From contig CACXLY010000031.1 in NCBI GenBank assembly GCA_902768605.1, forward strand, positions 1 through 31,413: a DNA stretch of 31,413 nt, written 5' to 3'. Position 1 is the stretch's first letter; every line of letters starts with the position of its first letter. The notes under the pieces are model-generated. The model was given only the letters and a program-made list of their open reading frames with translations, ran no database searches and was not told where the DNA came from. Made by a program: the position numbers and the translations under genes. This stretch comes from an uncultured Bacteroidales bacterium. GTDB lineage: Bacteria; Bacteroidota; Bacteroidia; Bacteroidales; Bacteroidaceae. Below, in pieces: positions 1-8,837 of this stretch.

Positions 1-1
1 G

Positions 2-1456
2 TCTGCTTCAACATCATGGGAAAAAGAAGCGAAATCTGTTATGTTGTCCCCATGCTACAGGACAAAAGAAGGCAAAGAGGTCTTCCTAACACCATATCTA
101 AGTGTCCGGTTGAAAAGGGAGGAAGATATTGACTTATTAATGTCTTATACTGAAAAGTTTGGACTTAGGATTGTCAAGAATGATTCATTAATGCCACTGT
201 GGTATATTTTATCAATCTCATTTAAAACAGGCATGAATACTTTAGAGGTTGCAAACGCTTTATGGGAAAGTGGAAAATTGGCTGCTTCAGAACCAGACCT
301 ATCTTTCAAGAAAATCCTTTATTGTGCTAATGACCCGGAGTTTAATCAGCAATGGGGGTTGTACAATAGTTTTAAACCACATATAGATATTTCAGTGTGT
401 AGTGCATGGAATTATTCTACGGGGAAAAACATAAAAATTGCAATTGTGGATTCTGGTATAGATCAAAATCATGATGATTTAAGGGACAATATTATTAGTG
501 ATTTAAGTTATAATACTGAAACTGATGTTTCTCCATATACAGGATTTGGGGATTCACATGGAACACATTGTGCAGGAATAGCTGCGGCTATTAAAGATAA
601 TGAATACAAAGTCGCTGGCGTTGCCCCAGACGCAAAAATAATGCCAATAGTTTATGATGCAAACAGCATGACAACTAATTTTCAACACTATATGGCACGC
701 GGAATCAGGTGGGCTTATGAATATGGCGCAGACATTATATCCAATTCGTGGGGGTGTCCTGCATATAATTCAGAGATAGACGAAGCCATTATGGATGCCT
801 TTAGATATGGTCGTCAGGGAAAAGGTTGTGTGGTGGTATTTGCAACAGGAAATGACAGTACAAACATTATTAGTTATCCTGCTAATTGCAATGACACGAT
901 TCTTGCTGTTGGTGCAATCGACAGTACGGGTGTAAGGGCTACGTTTTCACAATATGGAACGGAACTTGATTTAGTTGCACCTGGAGATAAAATTTGGTCG
1001 ACAATCCCCAATCAAACAGGATACATGAGTGGAACATCTATGGCATGTCCTCATGTGGCAGGCGTGGCAGCTTTAGTATTAGAACGTGATCCAGAGTTGA
1101 CAGTTACTCAAATTAATAGTATTATCTGTCGCAATGCAAAGAAACTTTCAGATGTAAATTTCAATGTTACAAAGTTTGATGGGTTATGGAACGAAGAATA
1201 TGGATATGGTCTTGTTGACGCATATAGTTCTGTCGTAAATACACCCCATGTTGTTTATATTCAAAACGACACTATCACAGGAACAGAAATAATTTCGGCT
1301 GACAAAATCTATGTTGGGAAAGATGTCACCGACACAAAAGAGCATGGAGATGTTATACTTGGACAAGGAGATATTACTTTGAAAGCAAAATCTGTGACAA
1401 TCAAAAACTCTACAACTGTGCCATTAGGGACAAAACTAAAAATTGAAAATCAATAA
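2..1456 (+). CDS. S8 family serine peptidase (subtilisin-like), 5' end cut by window
   Basis: Secreted-type subtilase that would cleave peptide bonds with an Asp/His/Ser triad. The reading frame is open to the first bases of the window, so the start and any signal peptide lie outside; the first internal ATG is at 41. Counting from that ATG, the triad is D137 (VDSGID), H173 (HGTHCAG) and S333 (GTSMACPHVAG), all intact, with the oxyanion-region Asn in FATGND. About 100 residues before the catalytic domain resemble a subtilase propeptide (a 'VANALWESGKLAASEPD' stretch). After the catalytic domain is a short beta-rich tail (about residues 400-471) with 'IQNDTITGTE' and 'GKDVTD'. A homologous tail is found alone at 3284-3508. 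The next gene starts 22 bp downstream, so co-transcription is likely. The gene is more AT-rich than the window's core. Family assignment is secure; substrate unknown. Confidence 0.93.
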   Translation, partial: SASTSWEKEAKSVMLSPCYRTKEGKEVFLTPYLSVRLKREEDIDLLMSYTEKFGLRIVKNDSLMPLWYILSISFKTGMNTLEVANALWESGKLAASEPDLSFKKILYCANDPEFNQQWGLYNSFKPHIDISVCSAWNYSTGKNIKIAIVDSGIDQNHDDLRDNIISDLSYNTETDVSPYTGFGDSHGTHCAGIAAAIKDNEYKVAGVAPDAKIMPIVYDANSMTTNFQHYMARGIRWAYEYGADIISNSWGCPAYNSEIDEAIMDAFRYGRQGKGCVVVFATGNDSTNIISYPANCNDTILAVGAIDSTGVRATFSQYGTELDLVAPGDKIWSTIPNQTGYMSGTSMACPHVAGVAALVLERDPELTVTQINSIICRNAKKLSDVNFNVTKFDGLWNEEYGYGLVDAYSSVVNTPHVVYIQNDTITGTEIISADKIYVGKDVTDTKEHGDVILGQGDITLKAKSVTIKNSTTVPLGTKLKIENQ

Positions 1457-1478
1457 TATCATATTAAGTAAAACGACT

Positions 1479-3176
1479 ATGAAAATACAGAAATTAGCAA
1501 TCCTCGCCCTTGCTTCCTTCGTAACGATAGCCTTACATGGACAATTGTTTCATCCGCTTGGCTTGGGAATAGAAACGCCAAAACGAATGGTAGGAGACTA
1601 TTTCCAGCCACAAATGCATGTTGAGGGCGACATCCTTTACGTTTGCACAAATCAAGGTCTATACTCCAAGGATTTATCCAGCGAAGGTAGCGAATGGCAG
1701 TTAGTCGGATTCGAAGGCATTCCGCTGCAAGACTATGTCCGCAGGGGAGAAGACATACTGGCTTTGCGCCATTGCTATTACGTACATAGTGAATTCCTTC
1801 TTTTGTCACATGATGGTGGGAAGACATACAAGGACATTACCCCAGATTTTTTCAAGGGAAGAGGATATGCATTTTTGAGCCTTGAGCAGCATCCGGCAGA
1901 CCCGAACACACTGCTCACCTCGTCAAGTTCAGGTTGTGGCATATTACTGACTACAGACTTTGGGCAGACATGGGAGAAACTGGCAGATTTTACGCCTGTA
2001 TACACTGGTTTTCATCCCTTGAACCCAGAGATAATATACGAATGTGGCGGTGGCGGGTATACAGATGAGAAGACTGATATCAGAATCAGTTATGACGGAG
2101 GGCAGACGTGGGAAGAAAAGGCACAGTGCTTCTCAAACTACAACACGGTCTTTCGCATGGCATTTCATCCAGCCGACCTTAACAAATGGATAGCAGGAGG
2201 TTATCATTGTGTACATTCAACAAACGACAACGGTCAGTCATGGAATACGCAATATTTACGTGATTATGATAATCCCCTAAATGAAGATTATATGGCTCCG
2301 TGGCGTTATGCAGCTTACGACAACGAAAACCCTGATATTGTATATATGGCAAGTAGTTCATATAACGGCTATATGAAACTCATGTGCTCCACTGATGGCG
2401 GAGAGACGTGGAACAGACCATACATGGAGCCAATCAAGACAACGCCGACGGAATATGTGTTTGACATGAAACAATATGGCGACAAATTGTTGATTTACTC
2501 CCAGTCAGATGTCTATATGGTTTCAAAAGCCGATTTAATCGCACAAACCACTCCTGTCACCTTCACTTCAGGTCAGATGGCAACGATAATTCTGCCAACA
2601 ACCCCAGATGCAAGCAAAGGGAAATACTATAGGCTCGACAGATACGAGGATGGGCAGATAATCTTTGAGCAAGAGCTTCAGCCGCAGGCTCATATACCTT
2701 ATATTATTGTGCCGAGCGAGGACTTCAGCATCGACATCAACAATATGGAGTTGGAAGGCTTGCAAAGCGATACGGTTTCCATTGAAGTTACGTTCGAGGG
2801 ACAAGCGGAAAGCCAAAGCATCTGCTTCATCGGCTCCTACGTCAGCGAAGAGCTTGAACAGCAGGAGGGTTGCTGCATCCGAATCATTGATACGACGCCC
2901 GACTGTAGCTTTTCCTACTCGGGGGAAACGGGAAAGGGGGCTTTCCTTGTCGGAGCCTTGCGAGCTTATTTGACCTGGGACGACCCCATCGACCACGGAG
3001 GCGCTAAGGGTAGAGGCGACATGGAGATAGTGCTGCGCGACTACGGCACCAACATAAAGACCCACTCTAACTCTCCCTTAAAGGGAGAGAACAAATATGA
3101 CCTCAGCGGCAGAAAAATCGTTAATGGTAAATGGCATGGCATTTACATAGAGAACGGACAAAAGCGAGCGAAATGA
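1479..3176 (+). CDS. Secreted Asp-box (BNR) beta-propeller protein with shared C-terminal module
   Basis: The ATG at 1479 is preferred over one at 1443, which overlaps the protease gene and would place 12 residues before a clean signal peptide (MKIQKLAILALASFVTIA). The mature protein has at least five Asp-box-like motifs (SHDGGKTY, TTDFGQTW, SYDGGQTW, NDNGQSW, STDGGETW), the signature of BNR/sortilin-like propeller blades. From about residue 360 a different module begins (TSGQMATIILP, KGKYYRLDR, FIGSYVSEELEQQEGCC). It is nearly identical to the end of the gene at 3522-4847. The extreme C-terminus, YDLSGRKIVNGKWHGIYIEN, resembles the tails of exported Bacteroidales proteins, possibly a type IX-like sorting tail. 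Between module and tail, a GC palindrome (3065-3090) is translated as SNSPLKGEN. Likely a surface or secreted protein in an operon with the upstream protease; ligand unknown. Confidence 0.85.
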   Translation: MKIQKLAILALASFVTIALHGQLFHPLGLGIETPKRMVGDYFQPQMHVEGDILYVCTNQGLYSKDLSSEGSEWQLVGFEGIPLQDYVRRGEDILALRHCYYVHSEFLLLSHDGGKTYKDITPDFFKGRGYAFLSLEQHPADPNTLLTSSSSGCGILLTTDFGQTWEKLADFTPVYTGFHPLNPEIIYECGGGGYTDEKTDIRISYDGGQTWEEKAQCFSNYNTVFRMAFHPADLNKWIAGGYHCVHSTNDNGQSWNTQYLRDYDNPLNEDYMAPWRYAAYDNENPDIVYMASSSYNGYMKLMCSTDGGETWNRPYMEPIKTTPTEYVFDMKQYGDKLLIYSQSDVYMVSKADLIAQTTPVTFTSGQMATIILPTTPDASKGKYYRLDRYEDGQIIFEQELQPQAHIPYIIVPSEDFSIDINNMELEGLQSDTVSIEVTFEGQAESQSICFIGSYVSEELEQQEGCCIRIIDTTPDCSFSYSGETGKGAFLVGALRAYLTWDDPIDHGGAKGRGDMEIVLRDYGTNIKTHSNSPLKGENKYDLSGRKIVNGKWHGIYIENGQKRAK

Positions 3177-3290
3177 ACTATTCACGTGTCGTTTGCAATT
3201 TACTAACGTGTCGTTTGAAAAAGACTATTTAGGAGTTACGAAGAGGAGTTATGAGGAGGAGTTAAAATAGGAAGTTATAATGGGTGCCGC
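2556..3290 (+). repeat. Direct repeat, copy 1 (C-terminal module plus downstream DNA)
   Basis: This stretch is repeated at 4257-4962. It covers the C-terminal module of the first secreted protein, its stop codon, and about 110 bp of non-coding DNA ending in GGAGTTATGAGGAGG and AATGGG. The offset is 1701 bp at the left edge and 1671 bp at the stop codon, because copy 2 lacks 30 bp (10 codons after DTVSIE). The non-coding part is almost identical between copies, suggesting recent duplication or gene conversion. Confidence 0.9.
3184..3227 (+). repeat. Two-unit 22-bp tandem repeat with ACGTG
   Basis: Two units of 22 bp begin ACGTGTCGTTTG at 3184 and 3206 and both end ACTA. A second copy of the pair starts at 4856 and 4878 in the duplicated segment. 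The period matches the other arrays in the window. Confidence 0.8.
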
Positions 3291-3508
3291 TGACTATTCA
3301 AAATGACACACTACAAGGGACTCATTATGCTATAGTTAAGGATGTGACTTGTGGAAAGGATGTGAGAGAGGGCAGCCAGGGAAACGTCATCTTTAATGAG
3401 AATTCTAACTATACCTTCGAAACAAAAGGAACATTCAGACTTACAAAAGGAGTGAAAATAAAACAAGGCGCTAAATTTAAGGTTACACCTTCTGAAATAA
3501 ACTATTAA
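3284..3508 (+). pseudogene. Relic of subtilase C-terminal tail (74 codons)
   Basis: An open frame of 74 codons (GTG start at 3284, stop codon just upstream at 3278) has no signal peptide and no catalytic motif. It aligns with the tail of the protease at the window start: IQNDTLQGT against IQNDTITGT, then KDVTCGKDV against YVGKDV, GNVIF against GDVIL, and a K-rich beta-strand end. It lies 13 bp upstream of the second secreted protein, the position the protease tail occupies relative to the first secreted protein. The simplest reading is the surviving 3' end of a second protease copy lost by deletion. It could still be translated as a small domain, but no ribosome binding site stands out. Confidence 0.75.
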
Positions 3509-3521
3509 ATTATAGACAACT

Positions 3522-4847
3522 ATGAAAAAGATAATTATCCTATTATTTGTATTCGTTATACAAACAAATCTTCATGCATGGCGCTATTTCCCCGAAGGGA
3601 CGAAGTGGACAGAAATTCGTCTTGATACAATGAAATACGATAGTTGGTACTCGAAGGTTGGCGATGAATGGGTGCCGAATTATGAGACAATAGAGTACCG
3701 TGTGCATGGAGAGTATATAGATGAGCGTTTTAATGACAGGTATTCATGTATATATACCACTGGTCAGGAATGGACAGACTCCCTCACTCTTCTTATATAT
3801 TGGTTGCGCACCCCAGATGATGATTGGTATGGCGGGATTACAGTTGCTGCCTTTGATGATGATGGACAGCTCAGTTGGCCTTGCTGTGGCCAGATGTATC
3901 CGCTTTCGTGGGAAGTGGGGGCGATAATGAAATCCTTAGATATAATCATGGCGGGAATAACCGGCTTCGGTGATTGGATGTGGAATGTATATGGAACCGT
4001 TGAAGAGATTAAAGAAGGGGACTTTGGAGGTATAAGGCCATTGAAGTATTCGGATGTGAACGGCATTCGTTTTATTATGGGAATAGGTGTGGCAACGTGG
4101 AATGACGGCGAATGTATCTTCGGACCATTAAAGCCCTATGACGCCTTACCTATGCACGAAGAACGTCACTACCGTTCCATGCTCGTTCACTTCGAGCGCG
4201 ACGGCGAGGTGCTGTATGATGTATGGCCGGAAAAGGAAGCGACAATAGCAGAGCCTGTCACCTATACCGCTGGTCAGATGGCAACAATTATATTGCCTGA
4301 AGAACCAGATGCAAGCAAGGGCAAATACTATAGGCTCGACAGAGTCGAGGATAAGCAGATTATCTTTGAGCAGGAGCTTCATCCTCAGGCGCACGTTCCT
4401 TATATTATTGTGCCGAACGAGGACTTCAGCATCGACATCAACACCTTGGACTTGGCTGGCTGCTCTCCCGATACTGTTTCTATCGAAGGCGTTTACTTCA
4501 TCGGCTCCTACGTCAGCGAAGAGCTTGAACAGCAGGAGGGTTGCTGCATCCAAATCATTGATACGACGCCCGATTGCAGCATTTCCTCCTCGGGGGAAAC
4601 GGGAAAGGGGGCTTTCCTCATCGGAGCCTTACGAGCTTATCTGACTTGGGATGACCCCATTGACCACGGAGGCGCAAAGGGCAGAGGCGACATGGAGATT
4701 GTGCTGCGCGACTACGGCACCGACATAAAGACCCACTCTAACTCTCCCTTAAAGGGAGAGAACAAATATGACCTCAGCGGCAGGAAAATCGTAAATGGTA
4801 AATTACATGGCATTTACATAGAGAACGGACAAAAGCGAGCGAAATGA
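3522..4847 (+). CDS. Secreted protein with shared C-terminal module, N-terminal half of unknown function
   Basis: 441 residues with signal peptide MKKIIILLFVFVIQTNLHA. The N-terminal half (about residues 20-240; FPEGTKWTEIRLD, EWVPNYETIEYRVHG, WPCCGQMYPLSWE) has no Asp-box motifs and is not related to the propeller of the previous gene. I recognise it only as a Bacteroidales secreted-protein style. From about residue 246 (TAGQMATIILP) to the end it is close to identical to the 1479-3176 protein, except for a 10-residue deletion. It includes the SNSPLKGEN palindrome-coded stretch (4736-4761) and a YDLSGRKIVNGK...GIYIEN tail. So two secreted proteins have unlike N-terminal halves on the same C-terminal module. 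Function unknown. Confidence 0.82.
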   Translation: MKKIIILLFVFVIQTNLHAWRYFPEGTKWTEIRLDTMKYDSWYSKVGDEWVPNYETIEYRVHGEYIDERFNDRYSCIYTTGQEWTDSLTLLIYWLRTPDDDWYGGITVAAFDDDGQLSWPCCGQMYPLSWEVGAIMKSLDIIMAGITGFGDWMWNVYGTVEEIKEGDFGGIRPLKYSDVNGIRFIMGIGVATWNDGECIFGPLKPYDALPMHEERHYRSMLVHFERDGEVLYDVWPEKEATIAEPVTYTAGQMATIILPEEPDASKGKYYRLDRVEDKQIIFEQELHPQAHVPYIIVPNEDFSIDINTLDLAGCSPDTVSIEGVYFIGSYVSEELEQQEGCCIQIIDTTPDCSISSSGETGKGAFLIGALRAYLTWDDPIDHGGAKGRGDMEIVLRDYGTDIKTHSNSPLKGENKYDLSGRKIVNGKLHGIYIENGQKRAK

Positions 4848-4962
4848 AACTCTTCACGTGTCGTTGGCAATTTACTAACGTGTCGTTTGAAAAAGACTAT
4901 TTAGGAGTTACGAAGAGGAGTTATGAGGAGGAGTTAAAATAGGAAGTTATAATGGGCCGATA
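4257..4962 (+). repeat. Direct repeat, copy 2 (C-terminal module plus downstream DNA)
   Basis: Partner of 2556-3290. It diverges from copy 1 just after AATGGG at about 4957. Within it, ACGTG recurs at 4856 and 4878, again 22 bp apart. Confidence 0.9.
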
Positions 4963-5066
4963 CATTTGGCTCCTCATAACTCCTTTTCATAACTTCCTAT
5001 CATAACTTCTTATTATAACTTCTTATCATAACTTCTTATTATAACTTCTAATCATAACTTCTTATT
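4917..5066. repeat. AT-rich array of ATAACTTCTTAT units with a fold-back left end
   Basis: GGAGTTATGAGGAG (4917-4930) can pair with CTCCTCATAACTCC (about 4971-4984). The array then runs on as imperfect units of about 15 bp built on ATAACTTCTTAT or ATAACTTCCTAT up to about 5066. There is no coding potential. It may act as a terminator or attenuator after the secreted-protein gene, but no clean U-run hairpin is visible. Confidence 0.7.
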
Positions 5067-5067
5067 T

Positions 5068-5166
5068 ATTGCTGTCCGGTAAAAGTTAAAAAGCTATCAA
5101 TCATGTGTCCGCAGTGCCGATAAATAAACTCTACGGACTGGTTCGGTGCTTTTCCCCGACAGCAAT
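5068..5166. mobile_element. Small element with ATTGCTGTCCGG terminal inverted repeats (99 bp)
   Basis: Left end ATTGCTGTCCGG at 5068-5079; right end, inverted, TTTTCCCCGACAGCAAT ending at 5166. The same terminal sequence bounds the larger element at 12691-13012 and occurs singly at about 8920 and 5308. There is no transposase inside. A MITE-like non-autonomous element is an inference from the termini. Confidence 0.55.
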
Positions 5167-5220
5167 GATATCACTGCCTTTTTTATTCACTCTGCCTGCC
5201 GATTTCTACTAGGTAATTCG

Positions 5221-5286
5221 TTGCTGCATCGCGACTCAGCAATTGCTGCATGGCGACAAAGCAATTGCTGCATCGCCATGCAGCAA
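5221..5286. repeat. Three 22-bp tandem units, each able to form a hairpin
   Basis: Units start TTGCTGCA at 5221, 5243 and 5265, exactly 22 bp apart, and each ends GCAA. The third unit is a perfect 9-bp stem (TTGCTGCAT / ATGCAGCAA) with a CGCC loop. The other two keep TTGCTG...CAGCAA or similar ends. Confidence 0.85.
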
Positions 5287-5426
5287 TCAACTATGCAGGT
5301 AATGATATTATTGGTGTCCGGGGAAAAGCAATACTTCTTATTATAACTTTCTATCATGCGGTAGCAAATTCTTCGTTCTTCATTGACTTCGTCGAGCTAA
5401 AGCTTCTTCATTCTTCATTTTTTTCG

Positions 5427-5434
5427 TACCTTTG
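5427..5434 (+). promoter_or_regulatory. Bacteroidetes -7 element TACCTTTG
   Basis: TACCTTTG fits the TAnnTTTG -7 consensus and lies 18 bp before the ATG at 5453, giving a very short leader. No good TTTG is seen 19 bp upstream. Confidence 0.7.
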
Positions 5435-5452
5435 CACCGAAGAAACGATGAA

Positions 5453-6229
5453 ATGAGTACGATTATCTATGATTCGCCAGTCTTCGGCCCCATTCACAGC
5501 CGTCGGCTTGGCATCTCGCTCGGCATCAATCTGCTGCCAAAGGGCGGGAAGGTGTGCAGCTTCGACTGCATCTACTGCGAGTGCGGACTGAACCGCGAGC
5601 GACGGACGAAGAACCCGCTGCCCACAGCGGACGAGGTGGTCGATGGCCTGAAGGAGAAGCTTCAGGCACTACGGCAGGAAGGCATCGTTCCGGACGTGCT
5701 GACCTTCGCCGGCAACGGCGAGCCGACGCTGCATCCCTGCTTTCCCGAGATTGTCGACAGGGTTCGTGAGGTCAGGGATTCTCTCTGTCCGTCGGCCAAG
5801 ATGAGCATCCTCTCGAACGCTACGCAGATACGCCGCCCCGAGATTCGGGAGGCGCTCCTCCACTTCGACAACAACATCCTGAAGCTCGACACCGTCAGCC
5901 CGCTCTATATAAACAATGTGGACAGGCCGCAGGGGCACTACGACGTGGAGGAGCAAATCGCGTGCCTTGCGCTCCTACAGGGGCATTGCATCATCCAGAC
6001 GATGCTCATGAAGGGCGAGTACAAGGGCTTCGACCTCAACAATACCACGGAGGAATACGTCCTCCCCTACCTTGAGGCGCTTCGGCGCATCAAGCCGAGG
6101 GCCGTGATGCTCTACACCCTGGACCGCGAGACGCCCGTCGGCGGCCTTGAGAAGGCAGAGCCCGAAGCGATGGAAAGCATCGCCCGGCGCATCCGAGAGC
6201 TCGGCATAGAAGCATCTGTCAGTTGTTAA
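5453..6229 (+). CDS. Radical SAM protein (COG0731-like Fe-S oxidoreductase)
   Basis: 258 residues from the ATG at 5453. An upstream in-frame ATG at 5432 overlaps the -7 element and is rejected. The radical SAM cluster motif CxxxCxxC is C35, C39 and C42 (CSFDCIYC), and would bind a [4Fe-4S] cluster and S-adenosylmethionine. A TFAGNGEPTLHP stretch follows at about residue 83, equivalent to the glycine-rich GGEP segment of the family. The start FGPIHSRRLGISLGINLLP is typical of the small cytosolic radical SAM proteins grouped with wyosine-synthetase-like oxidoreductases in COG0731. The true substrate is unknown and tRNA wybutosine synthesis should not be assumed. The fucosidase gene follows after 100 bp of repeats. 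Confidence 0.88.
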   Translation: MSTIIYDSPVFGPIHSRRLGISLGINLLPKGGKVCSFDCIYCECGLNRERRTKNPLPTADEVVDGLKEKLQALRQEGIVPDVLTFAGNGEPTLHPCFPEIVDRVREVRDSLCPSAKMSILSNATQIRRPEIREALLHFDNNILKLDTVSPLYINNVDRPQGHYDVEEQIACLALLQGHCIIQTMLMKGEYKGFDLNNTTEEYVLPYLEALRRIKPRAVMLYTLDRETPVGGLEKAEPEAMESIARRIRELGIEASVSC

Positions 6230-6329
6230 TTCATAATTCTCAATTCACAGTTGTTAATTCATAATTCTCAATTCATAATTCATAATTGTTAATTCATAAT
6301 TCTCAATTCATAATTCATAATTCTTAATT
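6230..6329. repeat. AT-rich AATTCATAATT repeat array
   Basis: The whole gap between two plus-strand genes consists of imperfect 10-17 bp units such as AATTCATAATTCTC and AATTCATAATTG. The array runs from the stop codon of the radical SAM gene to the start codon of the fucosidase gene. No promoter motif is evident inside. Related units flank trkH and nadB at 10713-10799. Confidence 0.85.
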
Positions 6330-8837
6330 ATGAAACGTTTACAACTTTTCTTATTTTCTTATTTTCTTATTCTCTCCATTTCCCTTTTCGCCCAGCCTCT
6401 GCGCCTTTGGTATTCGCAGCCTGCGGCGGGATGGCTCGAGGCGCTGCCCATCGGCAACAGTCACCTTGGCGCGATGGTCTATGGCGGCACCGAAACGGAA
6501 GAGATTCAACTCAACGAGGAGACGTTTTGGAGCGGACAGCCCTACGAGAACAACAGCACGGAGTCGCTCGAGAAGCTGCCCGAGGTGCGACGCCTCATCT
6601 TCGAAGGCAAGGAGATGGAGGCCACAAAACTCCTCGACCGCCATTTCGTGAAAGGCCCGCACGGCATGCGTTTCCTGCCGCTCGGCAGCGTGAAGCTTTC
6701 GCTCGGCCACAAGGACGTGAGCCAGTACGAACGCGAGCTGAACCTGCAGGACGCCGTCGCCACCACCTCCTATATATATAATAATGTAAGGTACGAGCGG
6801 ACGGTCTTCGCCTCGCTTGCCGACGACGCCATCGTCTGCCAGCTGAAGGCCGGCAAGAAAGGTGCGCTGTCCTTCGGCATCGACTTCGCCAGCCAGCTCC
6901 CGGCTGAGGTGATGAGCGAGGTCGTCACCGACAGGAAGCAGCAGGTCAGCATGCTCTCGGCCACCGTGGAAGGCGTGGCTCAGGAGGGCATCAAGGCAGG
7001 GCTGAAGGCCGACTGCCGCGTGGTGCTGAAGACGGACGGGCACGTGGCTTGGCGACAGCAAGGACTCGACGTGACAGGCGCCTCGACGGCTACGCTCTTC
7101 ATCGTGGCAGCGACGAACTTCGTCAACTATCACGACATCAGCGGCAACGCCGAGGAGAAGAACATCCGGACGCTCAAGGCCCTCGAAGGCCTGTCGTACA
7201 AAGCGCTCCTCAGCCGCCACACAAAGAAATACCGCGAGCAGTTCGACCGAGTTCGACTGGACTTATCTAATAACTCCAGTATTTCTGGTAATTCTGGTTT
7301 GCCCACCGACCAGCGGCTTGCTGCTTTCGAGAAAGATCCGAGCGACTTGTCCCTCGTCGCCCTGATGATGCAGTACGGCCGCTACCTCCTTATCTCGTCG
7401 AGCCAGCCGGGCGGACAACCCGCAAACCTGCAAGGCATATGGAACGACAAGTTCGAAGCGCCGTGGGACTCGAAGTACACCATCAACATCAATGCCGAGA
7501 TGAACTACTGGCCGGCTCTCGTAGGCAATCTCGCCGAGACGCAGCAGCCGCTCTTCTCGATGGTGAAAGACCTGAGCACGACGGGCGCCCGAACAGCCCA
7601 GACCATGTACGGCTGCCGGGGATGGGTGGCGCACCACAACACCGACCTCTGGCGCATAGCAGGCCCTGTGGACGGCACGCCCTGGGGCATGTTCCCCACC
7701 GGCGGTGCATGGCTCGCCACACACATTTGGCAACACTACCTCTTCACGGGCGACAAGGCGTTCCTTGCCGAGTACTATCCCGTGCTGAAGGGTGCCGCCG
7801 ACTTCCTCGTGGACTACATGCAGACGTACCCTGCAACGGGCGAGGTGAAGCAGGCTGCAGGCTGGCTGATGACCGTGCCGACGGTCTCGCCCGAACACGG
7901 GCCGGAGGGCAAGGGCACAAACGTCACGGCAGGCTCCACGATGGACAACCAAATCGCCTTCGACATCCTTTCCGCCACCATCCAGGCCGCCAAGGCACTC
8001 GGCATGGATGACTCATCCCTCTTACCTCTTACATCTTCCATCTCCAAGCTTCCGCCGATGCAAATCGGGCGCTACGGGCAGCTGCAGGAGTGGCTTATCG
8101 ATGCCGACAACCCGCACGACGAGCACCGCCACATCTCGCATCTCTATGGACTTTACCCCTCGAACCAAATATCTCCCTACAGCCATCCCGACCTCTTCAC
8201 GGCGGCTGCCAATACGCTCAAGCAGCGCGGCGACATGGCGACGGGCTGGAGCCTCGGCTGGAAGACGAACTTCTGGGCACGCATGCTCGACGGCAACCAC
8301 GCTTTCCGCATCATCAAGAACATGCTGCACCTCCTTCCCAACGATTCGAAGGCGAGGGAGTTCCCGTTGGGCCGCACCTACCCTAACCTCTTCGACGCCC
8401 ACCCGCCCTTCCAGATCGACGGCAACTTCGGCGTGTCGGCCGGCATCTGTGAGATGCTCCTGCAGAGTCACGACGGAGCCGTCCACCTGCTGCCCGCGTT
8501 GCCCGACGAATGGCAAAGCGGCGAGGTCAAAGGGCTGAGAGCACGAGGCGGCTTTATCGTAAGCGAGACGTGGACCGGCGGACAGCTCGCGACGGCAGAG
8601 GTGACCTCCACCATCGGCGGCACCTTGCGTTTGCGCTCGTACGTTCCGCTAAAGGGCAAAGGACTGAAAGAAGCTGCCGGCGACTGCCCCAACGAGTTGC
8701 TTGCCCCGGCCGCTATCCGCGAACCCCTGCGTTCGTCCGAACTGAAAGACCTTCAGCTCCTGCCTCTCCGCAAGGTCTATGAGTACGACATCGAGACCCA
8801 AAGCGGCAAGACCTACCGCTTCAAAGCAGAAAAATAG
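6330..8837 (+). CDS. Glycoside hydrolase family 95 (alpha-L-fucosidase type)
   Basis: 835 residues with an N-terminal signal peptide ([20 protein letters not shown], ending near FAQ). GH95 enzymes invert the anomeric centre and mostly remove terminal alpha-1,2-L-fucose from mucin or milk glycans and plant xyloglucan; some act on L-galactose. Family features are present in order: [19 protein letters not shown] and [12 protein letters not shown] near the N-terminus; [18 protein letters not shown], the segment carrying the paired Asn that assist catalysis; [20 protein letters not shown], the Glu-containing segment; [11 protein letters not shown]; and [11 protein letters not shown], holding the Asp of the catalytic centre. 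Length is normal for the family. No SusC/SusD or other polysaccharide-utilisation gene is adjacent, so it is an isolated enzyme here. Export to the periplasm is likely; no lipobox is seen. Specificity (fucose or galactose) cannot be read from sequence alone. Confidence 0.93.
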   Translation: MKRLQLFLFSYFLILSISLFAQPLRLWYSQPAAGWLEALPIGNSHLGAMVYGGTETEEIQLNEETFWSGQPYENNSTESLEKLPEVRRLIFEGKEMEATKLLDRHFVKGPHGMRFLPLGSVKLSLGHKDVSQYERELNLQDAVATTSYIYNNVRYERTVFASLADDAIVCQLKAGKKGALSFGIDFASQLPAEVMSEVVTDRKQQVSMLSATVEGVAQEGIKAGLKADCRVVLKTDGHVAWRQQGLDVTGASTATLFIVAATNFVNYHDISGNAEEKNIRTLKALEGLSYKALLSRHTKKYREQFDRVRLDLSNNSSISGNSGLPTDQRLAAFEKDPSDLSLVALMMQYGRYLLISSSQPGGQPANLQGIWNDKFEAPWDSKYTININAEMNYWPALVGNLAETQQPLFSMVKDLSTTGARTAQTMYGCRGWVAHHNTDLWRIAGPVDGTPWGMFPTGGAWLATHIWQHYLFTGDKAFLAEYYPVLKGAADFLVDYMQTYPATGEVKQAAGWLMTVPTVSPEHGPEGKGTNVTAGSTMDNQIAFDILSATIQAAKALGMDDSSLLPLTSSISKLPPMQIGRYGQLQEWLIDADNPHDEHRHISHLYGLYPSNQISPYSHPDLFTAAANTLKQRGDMATGWSLGWKTNFWARMLDGNHAFRIIKNMLHLLPNDSKAREFPLGRTYPNLFDAHPPFQIDGNFGVSAGICEMLLQSHDGAVHLLPALPDEWQSGEVKGLRARGGFIVSETWTGGQLATAEVTSTIGGTLRLRSYVPLKGKGLKEAAGDCPNELLAPAAIREPLRSSELKDLQLLPLRKVYEYDIETQSGKTYRFKAEK

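Larger units (their letters stand above)
5067..5426. other. Gene-free repeat-rich interval
   Basis: No convincing gene is seen. It contains a 99-bp segment (5068-5166) bounded by ATTGCTGTCCGG and its inverted form CCCCGACAGCAAT; three 22-bp units at 5221-5286; a further terminal-repeat-like sequence (GGTGTCCGGGGAAAA) near 5313-5327; and from 5359 a fragment starting CGGTAGCAAATTCTTC. That fragment matches one arm of the element inserted in metH. The short open frames here are low-complexity and have no recognisable homology. Confidence 0.7.

Noticed and set aside
5146..5456. Short frames of 66 and 68 codons in the 5.1-5.5 kb gap
   Set aside because: They consist of translated tandem repeats and inverted-repeat fragments, with no ribosome binding site or homology.
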